Positions 49,701-61,017 of a DNA stretch of 64,000 nucleotides are shown here, piece by piece. The stretch's first letter is position 1, and each line of letters begins with the position of its first letter. A program made the translations under genes and the position numbers. The notes under the pieces are model-generated. The model was not told where the DNA came from, did no database searches, and saw nothing but the letters and a program-made list of their open reading frames with translations. Source of the DNA: Citrus sinensis (lineage: Eukaryota; Streptophyta; Magnoliopsida; Sapindales; Rutaceae); the NCBI RefSeq assembly GCF_022201045.2, contig NC_068563.1:2108001-2172000 (forward strand), in the 5' to 3' direction.

Positions 49701-50263
49701 CATAAAAAAAAAACCCTTAGAACCCAATTCACTTACTACACATATTTGATGCTCGGGGAAGCAAATGCATTCGCCACAAACGGGAACTTTGTGCACAAAA
49801 CAATATAACTTGGTAGCCTGAAACATCCAAAAAATAAACAAAAAACAAATTAATCACTCTTCAACTGAACAAAATTTCACAATTCATCAAGCCACGATGA
49901 AAGCTAAAACCGAACAAGACTGCATCGAGTTTCTCCGTTTCTGTTTTTTCATTTTTTTTTTTAACACGACAATCAAGTTGATCCATTAACTCAACGAACA
50001 AAAACAAAAGCCATGATCTGAATCACCCTTCATGCGACTCAATTGAAAATAATAAAATTAAAATAACGCCAAGATGATGAACCCGTCAATTAAATCAGAT
50101 CTAAAATCCCAATTAATAGATCACACATTTCAACACTAAGTAAATAGTTATAGCCCCAATAAGCAAAAATTAAAATTTTAAACTAATTTTAACAAATCAT
50201 ACAAAATAATCAGCTCAGAGAAGACAGAAAGCGAATACCTTGCGGCATTTGCAGACCACCATT
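46712..50263 (-). CDS. ZFPL1: zinc finger protein-like 1 (ZFPL1) homologue
   Basis: Nine exons on the minus strand: 50263-50240, 49817-49737, 49359-49239, 49131-49037, 48179-48108, 47812-47573, 47440-47332, 47081-46895 and 46799-46712. The joined frame is 1017 nt, 338 aa, and every intron is GT..AG. An N-terminal zinc region (MVVCKCRK, then KLYCFVHKVPVCGECICF; residues 1-35) precedes a RING-like finger (about 51-103, CCQCQAVLEE ... CPLCSTT). A Ser/Pro-rich linker follows, and one hydrophobic segment near the C-terminus (about 303-322, ILLLIAIMACMATMGILYY) with a short acidic tail. The order matches animal ZFPL1, an integral cis-Golgi protein, so Golgi membrane anchoring is inferred. Exon 1 is only 24 nt long. 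Confidence 0.95.
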
Positions 50264-51372
50264 GCGTCTAAAAGCGTGTGAAAACAGAACCAATCAGTGA
50301 ATATTTGATGCAATTAACGATTTAAAGAGTATAAAGATTTTTCAATTTTGATAAAAAAATTATCTAGGGTTTAAGGTGAAGCTGACTGAGATCGAACGAT
50401 AGACGAAGTAGAGTTAGATCTCCGAAGAGAACAAACGGCAACCAAATTCGTTTTGTTTTTGCTTCAGTTGGTAATTTTTGTAATTAATTAATTATTTATT
50501 TATTTTTATTGGCCAAATAGGCTTTCCGAAATTGAGTGTGATCTATGAGGCCTCCAACCTATGGCCCAATAATTGTTAAAAAAAAAAAAGGCTTCACAGT
50601 GAGCCCAATTGTTTTTTTTAATATTTTAAATTCGTTTTAGCAATTAATTTGATTTTTTTTTAAATACATACAATATTAATTGGCATGGTTAATATTTAAA
50701 TGAGTACTAAAACATGTTGAACTTGAACTAGACCAATATATTGTTAAGGATATGAAATTATATTAAATACTTGAATTTGAATGTGTCATAATTTTTTTTT
50801 AAAAAAATACATATGAACAAAGTTAAAATCAATTTTTTTTTAATTCTTTGTCTCTCTAAATTGAAACTCAAGTTGACAGTTAAATAAGGCTACTACTAGA
50901 TCAAGCTCTTGATACCAGAATATACTAAACTCTTGAATGTGTATAACTAATTAAGATAGAATTTTGATTTGAAAATCAAGTTTTCTATTTTGTTTCTACT
51001 AGGATTTATTTATTTTTATTGAAAGAAGCTGTTTACAACAGTAATTATAAACCCCACACCCCCCAAAAAAAAAAAAAAAAAAATCAGAATCTTCATCTTC
51101 ACAAGTCACAACCGTGTATCATCGCTTCCCTTGTTATTTTTTAAATTCAAAATTCCCCCGTCTAAATTCAAAAATCAATAAATAAATAAACAACCCAAAA
51201 AAAATACTCTTCACTCACTTGTTATTTCCACCTAGGAGTGGCAGCAGCAGCAGCGGCCACTCGTTCAATTTTCAAACCTCCTTTCCCCCCTCAGCCCCTC
51301 TCTCTCGCTTAAATCACTAACAGAACACGTCCCTAAACTCCTCTTCTCAATTCCCCCCCAACCAATCACGGC
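50264..51372. promoter_or_regulatory. shared 1.1-kb spacer between divergent ZFPL1 and BUB3
   Basis: The two start codons face away from each other with 1109 bases between them, so this is the upstream region of both genes and includes their 5' UTRs. AT-rich, with A-runs near 50580 and 51065. C-rich DNA at 51280-51370 directly before the BUB3 ATG is probably its leader. I see no clear TATA box for either gene. Confidence 0.7.
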
Positions 51373-54300
51373 ATGACAGCTGTCCACCCGCCTCCTACCT
51401 CCGGTCGCGAGCTCGGGAACCCTCCAAGCGACGGGATCTCGAACCTTCGATTCTCCAACCACAGCGATCACCTCCTCGTCTCCTCTTGGGATAAGGTACC
51501 CGCTACAGTCACAACCTCACTTATTTTTCTTTATTTTTATTATCCTTATTTTTTAAAAAAAAATTAAGTTAATTCATTTTGCGGGATTAACGATTATTAA
51601 AATTTTAAAAAATAATAATTAATGTAGAGCGTGAGATTGTACGATGCGAGCGCGAATGTGCTCCGAGGAGAGTTCATGCACGGTGGGCCCGTGCTCGATT
51701 GCTGCTTCCACGACGATTCTTCCGGTTTCAGTGCCAGCGCCGATCACACTGTTAGACGGTTTGTTTATGCCCTTTTCTTTTCATTTTATGAAATTTCAGT
51801 TTTGTTTTGGAATTATTTGATGGAAAATTAAATTTAAAAAAAAAAATCCAAATTTTGGTGCTTTTAATTTGATGGAATTACTAGATGTTAACTTATAGTT
51901 GGACGGTGACTGGTGTGCGGTAAAAGCACTGGCTGTCAAGTAAAAGTGAGTGTTTATAGAACACTGTTACTTGTTGTGCTTTCAAAGTTGAGTGGATGCA
52001 AGCATGCAAGAGTATAATTCAATTTTTTTTCTTTTCAGAAGTTCCAGAACTATAACCATTTTATGTTTTCTGAAAGATGAGCCGGTTGGTTTATTCAAAT
52101 GTTTTTGTTCCTTTTCAGTGTGATGAGCTGCATGTATTGACTCTCTTGATGCTCATTGTTGTTATATTTTTAGACGGTTTTATGTTGGTCTTTATCAACT
52201 GAATGTGATTCTACTTGGATTTATTATTATTGACATAAAATTTGAATAAGTTAACCGTTATTCTCTATGGTGTTTCCAATTAGCCAGTTATGCCTTTGGA
52301 GTCATTATTTTTACTGAGCTTAAGATGACGGTACTAATGTTTCAGGCTAGTATTCAGCCATGGAAAAGAGGATATCCTAGGGAAACATGATGCACCTGTG
52401 CGTTGTATTGAGTACTCGTATGCAGCAGGTTAGTTGTGATTCACATGCCCCCTTCATTACCTATTTAGCCTTACTTGTTTTAGTGATAAATGTACAAAAA
52501 GCATGTGCTTTCAAGCAAAGGTAGCTGTGATCAGGATTGCAGTTACATTTTTAAGCAAGTGCTTTGGAAGTTTCATGAATATTTTACTGTTGCCTTATGA
52601 GTTGATTTTGTGGACAATTTGGAATTATTAGCAGCAGAAAGATACAAAGAGCATAAATTTGGTTTCTAGTTAGGAATTGACCTCATTTGTTTAGTTAGTC
52701 CCAATGAGCAGCAAAAGGTACAAAATGTCAGTAAAATATATTGCTACTGTGAAGGAAAGTGGATGTAAGCCTTAAATTTGTGGAAACTGATTATGTTGAA
52801 ATCTTTGTTTCGAGGTCCTTTACCCAGTAAATGATCTTCCATATTATATCCATTCCATATCATATCCATTGCACTGCTGTTCTGGAAGGTTACAGCTGCT
52901 AATGTTGATATCAAGATATCTAGGAAAAAAAAAAAAGGTTGTTTTCTGTACTTTAGCATGACTTGGGAGAATATTATTATTTGTATTATTTTGGAATCTT
53001 GTATATTTAAAAATGCAGCTTTTGTTTTGTTTTTTTACTTTTCTCTAATTTAGCAAGTTCTACTCCATAATTTCCTGACTATGATTACAGGGCAAGTGAT
53101 TACTGGTAGTTGGGACAAATCTCTCAAGTGTTGGGATCCTAGAGGAGCAAGTGGACAGGAGCGAACCCTTGTTGGAACATACCCTCAGCCTGAGCGTGTC
53201 TACTCCCTATCTCTTGTTGGAAACCGTCTGGTGGTGGCCACTGCAGGAAGACATGTAAATGTCTATGATTTACGAAACATGTCTCAGCCCGAGCAAAGGA
53301 GAGAATCTTCTTTAAAGTATCAGACTAGATGTGTGCGTTGTTATCCAAATGGAACCGGTAAGATTACTCTTTATTCGTGATAAGTACTTATAAGTAGCTT
53401 AAAATGAATAGCAGTTAAAATATATTCGGTCTGCTATTCATCCCTGTTCTGAGGTCTTTTCTCTTGGTATAATTTGTTTTCATGCACACAATGCAGGATA
53501 TGCTCTGAGTTCTGTTGAAGGACGGGTTGCTATGGAGTTTTTTGATCTCTCAGAAGCTAGTCAAGCCAAAAAGTACATGTTAATATTTATTTTATCCTGT
53601 TCTGTATTCCATAATATATCTTTAGTTTGATACATGCCTGGGATCTGCAATACAACCCTTCGTGATTCTGTTTCAAGAAGTAATCCATTTCTTTCTTTCA
53701 TATATTGCCATGGCAATGTTATTGACATATCATTCTGCTTCATATTCATTATTTTGTTCAGATATGCATTTAAGTGCCACCGAAAATCAGAGGCCGGAAG
53801 GGACATTGTGTATCCAGTGAATGCCATTGCCTTCCACCCCATGTAAGTTTCTAAGTTGTATTTTTTGATAAATCTATCGCTGAAAGACTTACGAAGAGTA
53901 GAAACTTCAGATACTCTGAAGGATTGGGTCAGTTTTACTCTGAAGATCCTAATAATTTGATATTCTGTTAAAAATTTCTAATTTGATGGATGGTTCAAAT
54001 TGATGGTCTAATGCAAAATATTGTTAGCATGTTATCTGTCAGTTAGGTAAATAGAAAATTTGGAATGCAAGCCAAACCAGCACTAAGGGTGCACTGAACC
54101 TTTCCCTCATATGAAATTGTCTGTTGGAAAGTACAACTGGCCCTACGAGTTTGTGAGTAATTTTGCTGTGAAATACATATTATATAAACTTGAATAGGAA
54201 GTTTTTTCAAAATTAACTTTGATTTTGCCTTTTAGATAGGAAAATGTAAATATAAATTATTGATATCATCAACTAGAGTTGCGCATGATAAATTCATGTT

Positions 54301-54838
54301 TATAGTAAGCTAAATTGGTGGTTTTGATAGTAGTTATTACAACATCATCTTCTTCTTACTCACATAATAACTAACCTATGATCTCATTTACATTTAATCT
54401 TCAGCTATGGTACTTTTGCGACCGGAGGTTGTGATGGTTTTGTGAATGTGTGGGATGGAAACAACAAGAAGAGGCTGTATCAGGTAAACAGCTGTTAGAA
54501 GTTTGATGGTTTTTAGGTGAACGTGTGCGAAATTTCTCATTTAATATGAACATAATCATGCTTTCCTTTGGCAGTACTCAAAGTACCCGACAAGCATTGC
54601 AGCACTCTCATTCAGTAGGGATGGCCGACTTTTGGCTGTAGCATCAAGTTACACATTTGAAGAAGGAGATAAGCCGTAAGAATCAGTCTTGTCCCACATC
54701 CTTTTCTCCCTTGTTTCCAGCTTTAACGAATTGTTTGTTCATTTTTGCAGACATGAACCTGATGCTATATTTGTACGGAGCGTGAATGAAATTGAAGTCA
54801 AGCCAAAACCAAAAGCTTACCCAAACCCTCCTGCATAA
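51373..54838 (+). CDS. BUB3: BUB3, spindle checkpoint WD40 protein
   Basis: Nine exons: 51373-51495, 51628-51758, 52346-52428, 53091-53357, 53497-53572, 53762-53842, 54405-54483, 54575-54675 and 54751-54838. The joined frame is 1029 nt, 342 aa, all introns GT..AG. WD40 repeats are clear: [75 protein letters not shown], and [18 protein letters not shown]. The protein is highly similar to Arabidopsis BUB3;1. BUB3 binds the GLEBS motif of BUB1/BUBR1-like proteins at kinetochores and is part of the mitotic checkpoint; in plants it also marks the phragmoplast. Long phase-matched introns (for example 52429-53090) carry some AT-rich DNA but no elements I recognise. Confidence 0.96.
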
Positions 54839-55536
54839 ATTAGGTTAACACTTTTCCAATTTACTGTAGTGTGTTTTCAGATGTAATATTTTGAAATACT
54901 CTGTAAAAGCTTCATTACTTAAGATGAAGCTTCATCTGAAAACTAAATTTGTATTATAGATTGGAATTTTCATTCTCTTCATCTTCCATCCTGTTTGCAC
55001 CGACCGATAGTAAAGTTGGTTCAAAGAATTTCATTTGTTCTTTTCCCTGTTATTTTTGTTGAATTACTTGGACTGTAGTATTTCACGGAATTGATTTTGA
55101 TGCATTTGTTAGCCTTTCTTACATAATCATAAATCATGTCAAACTTGCAAGTTCTTACATCCAAGAACAAGAGAAACTGTTTGGGGCCTTCAAATTAAAA
55201 CTCACCAGAAAAATAAAGCAAAAACTGCTTAATATTGGAAAGATATTTGTTAGAAAGCAAAGAAAAATGTCAAACTTTTGATGTCTTTGCCAAGAAGGTA
55301 ACCTAACAAAAATCCCATTTCCACAGATACAAATCTATACATCATCTAAAAGCTGAAGCAGCTACGAGCTTACCAGTCAGCATAGATACAACCACTGGGA
55401 TCAAATGTAACCAGTGGATGAAAAAAAAGGATCAACCATAACCAGTAGCTCCTTGCATTGTGTGTGGAACAAAAAAGTTGACGTGATCAAACAGAACCCT
55501 TTCTTATGTATTTTAAGCTTATATGTTACAACTAAT
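54839..55536. other. convergent 3' spacer between BUB3 and CLPR1
   Basis: About 700 bases holding both 3' UTRs. A perfect 16-bp palindrome (AGATGAAGCTTCATCT) lies at 54922-54937 in the likely BUB3 3' UTR. No gene or other repeat is seen. Confidence 0.6.
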
Positions 55537-58500
55537 TCACCTAAATCCAGAAGGAGCTGCTTGTGGACCTCCTGCTTCTCTCTCCATGGACATTTGTTGA
55601 GCAAGCATCATATCGTAATCCTAATTTGAGAGAACTTGTTATTATAATGGACGTGGAACGGTGGAAGCATCAAATATCAGTAAAAAACTTGTTAGTTTTG
55701 ATAAGTGAAAACATTACCCGTTTTTCATATGCTGCATCCTGTGAGTCGATTATCTTGTCTGCAAGGCCATACACTATAGCTTCTTTTGCTTGCATGTATT
55801 TAGGTCGTTGGATGTCTTTAGCAATTTCTTCCTTGGGTTTTCCTGTTCCTTTTGCTAATAGCTCAATGTAGCTTTCAGCGTTTGCTTCTAGATCTTTGGC
55901 CTAAAGAGAAATATAATGAGAAAAAGACTGAGGGTAATACAGGAAAGAGAGGAGGAGGAAGGTAGGGAATACCTTGCGCCACATGTCAGTAACGGGCCCA
56001 CTCGACCTACCAACGACAGGCAAATATAATTTTGCTGCAATTTAACATTAAAATGATAAGAAACCATGGCGAACAAAGAGGATGATCTTCAGTTTTTATT
56101 TCTACATGTGATAAAGAACCTGTGGTTTTACAGTTTGATGACCAGCTAGCATATCATAACAGCTCCATTCTTAGAACAGGTCAGTATATAACAATATAAG
56201 TACAATTTGATTTGAAATTGACCAATGATTCTACTACTTCCTCGTTTACTTTTTCTTAATTAGAGACTGATGAACCCTTTACTGTGCAAGGAAAAAAAAG
56301 ACAAGTTCTATGTCCTATTCAACAAGACACAGACAATATGCAGAAAAGTTATTATACTCCTCCCCTTGAAGGGAGTTACATGTTAAATCCCTGATGTCGG
56401 TCCCCAATTGGTCTAAAGTCCTACATGAACGGACAAGAAAGTAGGGCTACCAGTCTCATGAGTGATTGTTAATTTAGAAGTTTAATGCTAAAGTTTCAGG
56501 AAGAACTGGAAGCTGCCATACATCAGCGTTCAGCAAGCCCAAAGCATCAAACGCAATGAATGCAGTCCTACAAACCATTTCACCATCATTTGACCTTCTT
56601 ACCGCTCTTAATGGCTCTCTAAATGAGCTTCGTCTTACTATAACTCTCATAATATAAAATTTTCATTCACATTCTACTCATCCCTTGAGTCCCACCAATA
56701 TCGTTGCACAAATTTTTTTTCCCCTGCCAATTAATGTCTTATCAGTTCAACTGGAAGCCACAGGTAGTTCAGGTCATGGGGGTGATTGATAAGTTATTCT
56801 CTGGTAAAGTTAGATTCTCCCTATCGTGAATTCATTCACCACAAATAAAGAATGGAACACTATCATCACAAGCTTCAAATAAAGCAAAATATATCAGTAA
56901 ATCATGACAATCAATAAGGTCTATATAGAAAGTGAATCATACTGGAAGAATTTGGCTGTAAACCGCGGTAACCCTTTGCTCCAACAGATAGAAGCATTGC
57001 TGCTTGACCATATGCCATGCCACAATTTACTGTATAGACTTTTGATTTGCAGTACTTCAGAAAAAAAGAGAAAAAGGAGCAGAGGTTAATTAAAGCAGGT
57101 CATAAAGTTGATATAGAATGTAAACATAATCCAAAGCTCTATTAAATGATATAGGCCTCCAAAGGTTCTTTACAAGTATGTTGAAAAATGAAAACAACTC
57201 AACAAAGACGTTTTAACAAAATGGTGGTAAATAAATGAGTATTGAACCTTTGGCCACTTTCCCTAGTTCTATGGCACGCATTCAATATATACTTACAGCC
57301 ATGGCATCAGCTATAGCATATGCATCAGTTTCGGCTCCAACACTCTCCTTCTTTTCATTCTACATGGTATAACAAAAAGCATATCAGCAAATGAATTTAG
57401 AAAGAGAATGCAATTCAAACAAGTTAAGAAAATTGATTCATATGTTGACATCCATTCAATATTAAGAAACAACATGTTCCAACACTAACCTGTGTCCCAG
57501 AGGAATTTATGTATAGATATATAGGCTTTGAGGCATTATCAAAATCCAACCACATAAACTGAGCAATAAGAAGCTCAGTCACTGCAGATACAATCTGAAG
57601 CAAACAGAACGAAAGTTTTAAAGTGGTACAGATCAAAAGGAGGAAGATGGCAGTAAAAAGTAGGGAAGATTGGTCAGCAGACAAGTTGAGGACCAGATGC
57701 ATCATAAACACTCACCGGCATTCCAAGATAGACAATCCGAGCATCTAACAGCAAAGAAGGTAAGTCAGGAGGAGCAGATTGGGGCATATCATATACTCCA
57801 CCTCCTCCACGATACATGCTCACACTCATACTATACTTTGAAGGGCCCCTATCACTCATGCCAGATAGACTCCACATCCCCCCATTATTCAAATAATGGT
57901 GGGCAGAAGAAATGGTTTCCTGTCAGGAGTTGTTTATTCAATAATCTCTTAATATTTTAATATTAGCAAAAATTAACTTCAAACCAGCAATTGACAAATA
58001 AAATGCAATGCTTTTTCTTATTCTATATCATCATTAAGTCACTCAGAAACTAGAGGAGCGTGTAAGAAGAGAGAACCTCTGTTACACTCGCTGCTTGCCG
58101 GCACACAGGGTTCTCTTCTGTCATGAACATGTCCATCTGTGAAGGTGTAAGGCCATAAAGGTGACGGGGCACATTCTTGTAGTTGTCCATCACTACGAAA
58201 GAGAAACAAAATGAATTAGAAGTAATAACATGAAATTAGAAGTAATAACATGAATCATCTTACTTCTATATGGAGTTAATTCAGAGCTCCTAGAACGATT
58301 TAGAAGAATCTCAAATTAGATTGTTAAAAATCAGTGCCCCCAAATTTTCTATGGCCACAATATCCTCTTATGCAAGCTTCTCTGTGAGAATGAGCAAAAT
58401 CCCAAAAGCAAAGAACGAAAGCTAGATGAGGGTAAAACAAGCATTGGAAATCTAGTTTCATGAGTATAATTCGATACATAGACTCTCAAATTCGCAAGTG

Positions 58501-59443
58501 CTAACAATATACTATTTCTACTAGTCCATACGCCGCTCTAGATTCTACACTTACTAAATCAAAACAATTACCTATTCTCCTTCATCTACATGCTCACACT
58601 CACTCTTCACTCATTGTCACAACCCTCATTTCTGCACTTCTGCTCTCAGCGAAGATACCTAATTTCTACATTCTGAAGTTCAAATCGACCTTCTACCATA
58701 TTCCAAAACATTACCACAAAAGTTATAAGAAAAATTTTCAAATACTTCCTCCAGAATTAAAGATATTAAAAGGGCCCGTGTTAGCTATGACGTCAAGGAA
58801 AATCTCCCTAATTTTGCTAGGCATCTGCAATTCCTCAATATTCTCATTCACCTTATACTTATAATCTCCGATACCAACATTGAGTGCCATTCGTATAGCT
58901 TCCAATCATATTGTCCTTCCAGAAACATAAAACAAGCTTTCTTTCCAATCAAAATCTAACGTTCATGACAACTCTATGTATAATTTTCTCTTACATTAAA
59001 ATTGATTCAACATACACTCGTGTCGATTCTAAAGTCCCACAAAAGATTTTTGTTTTCCTTTAATATCCTTTATGTTAAGCTAGGTACAACTCAATCAAAC
59101 AAAACGGGGACACCAAACCCACCAAAAACAAAAAATCCAGACTTTGGGCTCTGAGCACAAGGAATCGAAAAAAGAAGCGATGGGTATTGAGAAAAAGAAA
59201 CAGAGACTAACATCCATCTTGGAGATTTTCTTCTCTGAACTGCTTGGGAATATGATTCACGGACTTCGCAGAGGGTGAGTTGTAGTACTTGGAGCATCGT
59301 TGAACACAGCGTTTTGTTCTTGAAAAGGGCGTCGAGAACAAGAGCTTGGGGTTGGGGATGAAGGAAGATTTAGGGTGGCTAGAGGTAAGAGCCGGTGGCT
59401 CTATTGATGGTGATGAGAGTGGAGATAGCAGAGAAGTTGCCAT
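55537..59443 (-). CDS. CLPR1: CLPR1, non-catalytic subunit of the plastid Clp protease
   Basis: Nine exons on the minus strand: 59443-59212, 58192-58077, 57919-57716, 57594-57490, 57359-57297, 57054-56943, 56034-55973, 55900-55718 and 55620-55537. The joined frame is 1161 nt, 386 aa, nearly the length of Arabidopsis ClpR1 (387 aa), all GT..AG. A Ser/Pro-rich transit peptide (1 to about 45) is followed by the ClpP fold. In the loop where ClpP carries catalytic Ser (GxASS.A..L) this protein has CGMAYGQAAMLL, and the catalytic His position reads NSSTKLYLP, so the active site is lost, as in other ClpR subunits. KPIYLYINSSGTQNEK and LLAKGTGKPKEEI are family motifs. ClpR1 is part of the R-ring of the chloroplast ClpPR core and is needed for chloroplast development. 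Confidence 0.96.
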
Positions 59444-60657
59444 TAGAGAGATTGAGGATTTTTCTGCTTTAATTTTTAAGATTGAATTTATGTGTTAATT
59501 ACTTGAACAACAACAACACAGAGTTGTGTTGAATCGAATCTGTTGATGGCGCTGTAATTAGAATTCATGGGTAATTTCGTAAATTAATCCTATGGACTCA
59601 CTATAGGGCCCAACTAATCCAGACAAATAAGCCTGAGCCATGTGGGCTCGTAGCCCAGTTTTTTGGTCAGCGGGTTAATCAGGATGAAAAACAGTGTCTT
59701 TAGAGCCATTGGCACCCCTCTAAAATTCTCATCAAACGCCACTTTTGCATTTAATAAATCTATCTTCATCAGAATTTACATAAATGGACAAATAAAGCTA
59801 CACTAAAACTCAGCTATTGTCTTTGTGCACCACCCTTATTGTAATACATTCAGAAGTTTTTTTTATTTGAAAGATTATTTCAGATAGACTACTAAACAAC
59901 ATATTATAGGATTTAAGTTTTTTTTTTTTTTGGATTTATACCTCAATTTTCTAATTCATCCTCTTTCTTTAACATATTTTCCTTCCACTCATTAATAGTC
60001 CAGTTGGTTTGTTGAGTATTCAATTATTTTTTTTTTCACAAAGATTTTCAAAATACTAGTGCAAATCTAGTAAATCTTTGTTTCTGTCTCCAGCTTTAGA
60101 AAATTAAATGACAATGACAAAAGAAATTTTGAGATAGAATCTATAAAATATGATAATAATAATTGTAAACATACATGCTGCTATATTTGGTTGTTTTAAA
60201 TTATTTATAATTTATCAAAAATAAACTGATTTAATAAACTAATTAAAATTCAAAACAGAAAGAGAGATTTAAATGTTTGGTTGAACGATATTTTAATTTT
60301 TTAAAAGAATGTTTTGGGATTTAATTAGATTTATATATGTCCTTAAATGCAGTTTGCTCTATCAATTAAATTGTAAATACAGAAGAAGATGTTTTATGAC
60401 GACAATGAGAGCGTGCCAACATATCTTTTCTCTAAATTATTCAATCCGACGGAAAACAAATGCAAAGAATATCCCTGAACCACCAGGAAAGTTACAAGTG
60501 AGGAGACCAGGAAAGTTACAAGTGAGGGGACCAACATGATTTATGGTGTGTTTATTTTTTTGGAATTGAAAATTATTGAAATCAAAATAAAATTGAATTA
60601 AAAAGAAAAATAAAAATAAAAATAAGTTGTTTACTTAAATTATAAGAATCAAAATTG
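59444..60657. other. spacer upstream of CLPR1
   Basis: Holds the CLPR1 upstream region, followed by AT-rich DNA. A 25-bp tandem pair (ACCAGGAAAGTTACAAGTGA) lies at about 60481-60534. No gene recognised; the short open stretch at 60309-60539 has no known relatives that I can name. Confidence 0.5.
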
Positions 60658-60668
60658 GAATAAGTTGT

Positions 60669-61006
60669 GGCCCTGCCCTCCAACTTGGAGGGCAACAGTT
60701 CGAACCCCCACAATCGTAATGTGGGGGTATTTCCTTCCGTAATTATATTGTAAAATTGAATGAAAGTAGTCTTCTCTCTTACCCAATTGTGAGTTTAGTA
60801 GACATCTCTCGAATATTAATAAGGGTTCCCAAGTGTGAGTGGAGTAGACATCTCTCGAATATTAATGAGAGTTGAAATCTGGACAGAGCTCCATAAGCAT
60901 TGATGTAAGTTGGTCTAGTAATAGTCTGATTTGTAAATATCAATTATAGTCTCGTGTAATATGAGTTGTAGTTTGAGCAATAGTCTCATGTAATAAAAAA
61001 AAAACA
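60669..61006 (+). mobile_element. probable tRNA-derived SINE
   Basis: About 338 bp flanked by an 11-bp direct repeat, GAATAAGTTGT (60658-60668 and 61007-61017). Near the 5' end is a pol III B-box-like AGTTCGAACCCCC (60697-60709), about 30 bases after a weak A-box-like TGGCCCTGCCC; this spacing fits a tRNA-type promoter. The 3' end is A-rich (TAATAAAAAAAAAACA), followed directly by the repeat. All three traits are typical of SINEs. The body has a 46-bp internal duplication (GTAGACATCTCTCGAATATT at 60798 and 60844). Which plant SINE family it belongs to is not known to me. Confidence 0.7.
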
Positions 61007-61017
61007 GAATAAGTTGT

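Noticed and set aside
57674-57892. 72-aa ORF on the minus strand as a separate gene
   Set aside because: It is CLPR1 exon 3 with read-through into an intron.
60690-60720. Functional tRNA gene at the TTCGAACCCC motif
   Set aside because: No acceptor stem or cloverleaf closure; better explained as the promoter of a SINE.
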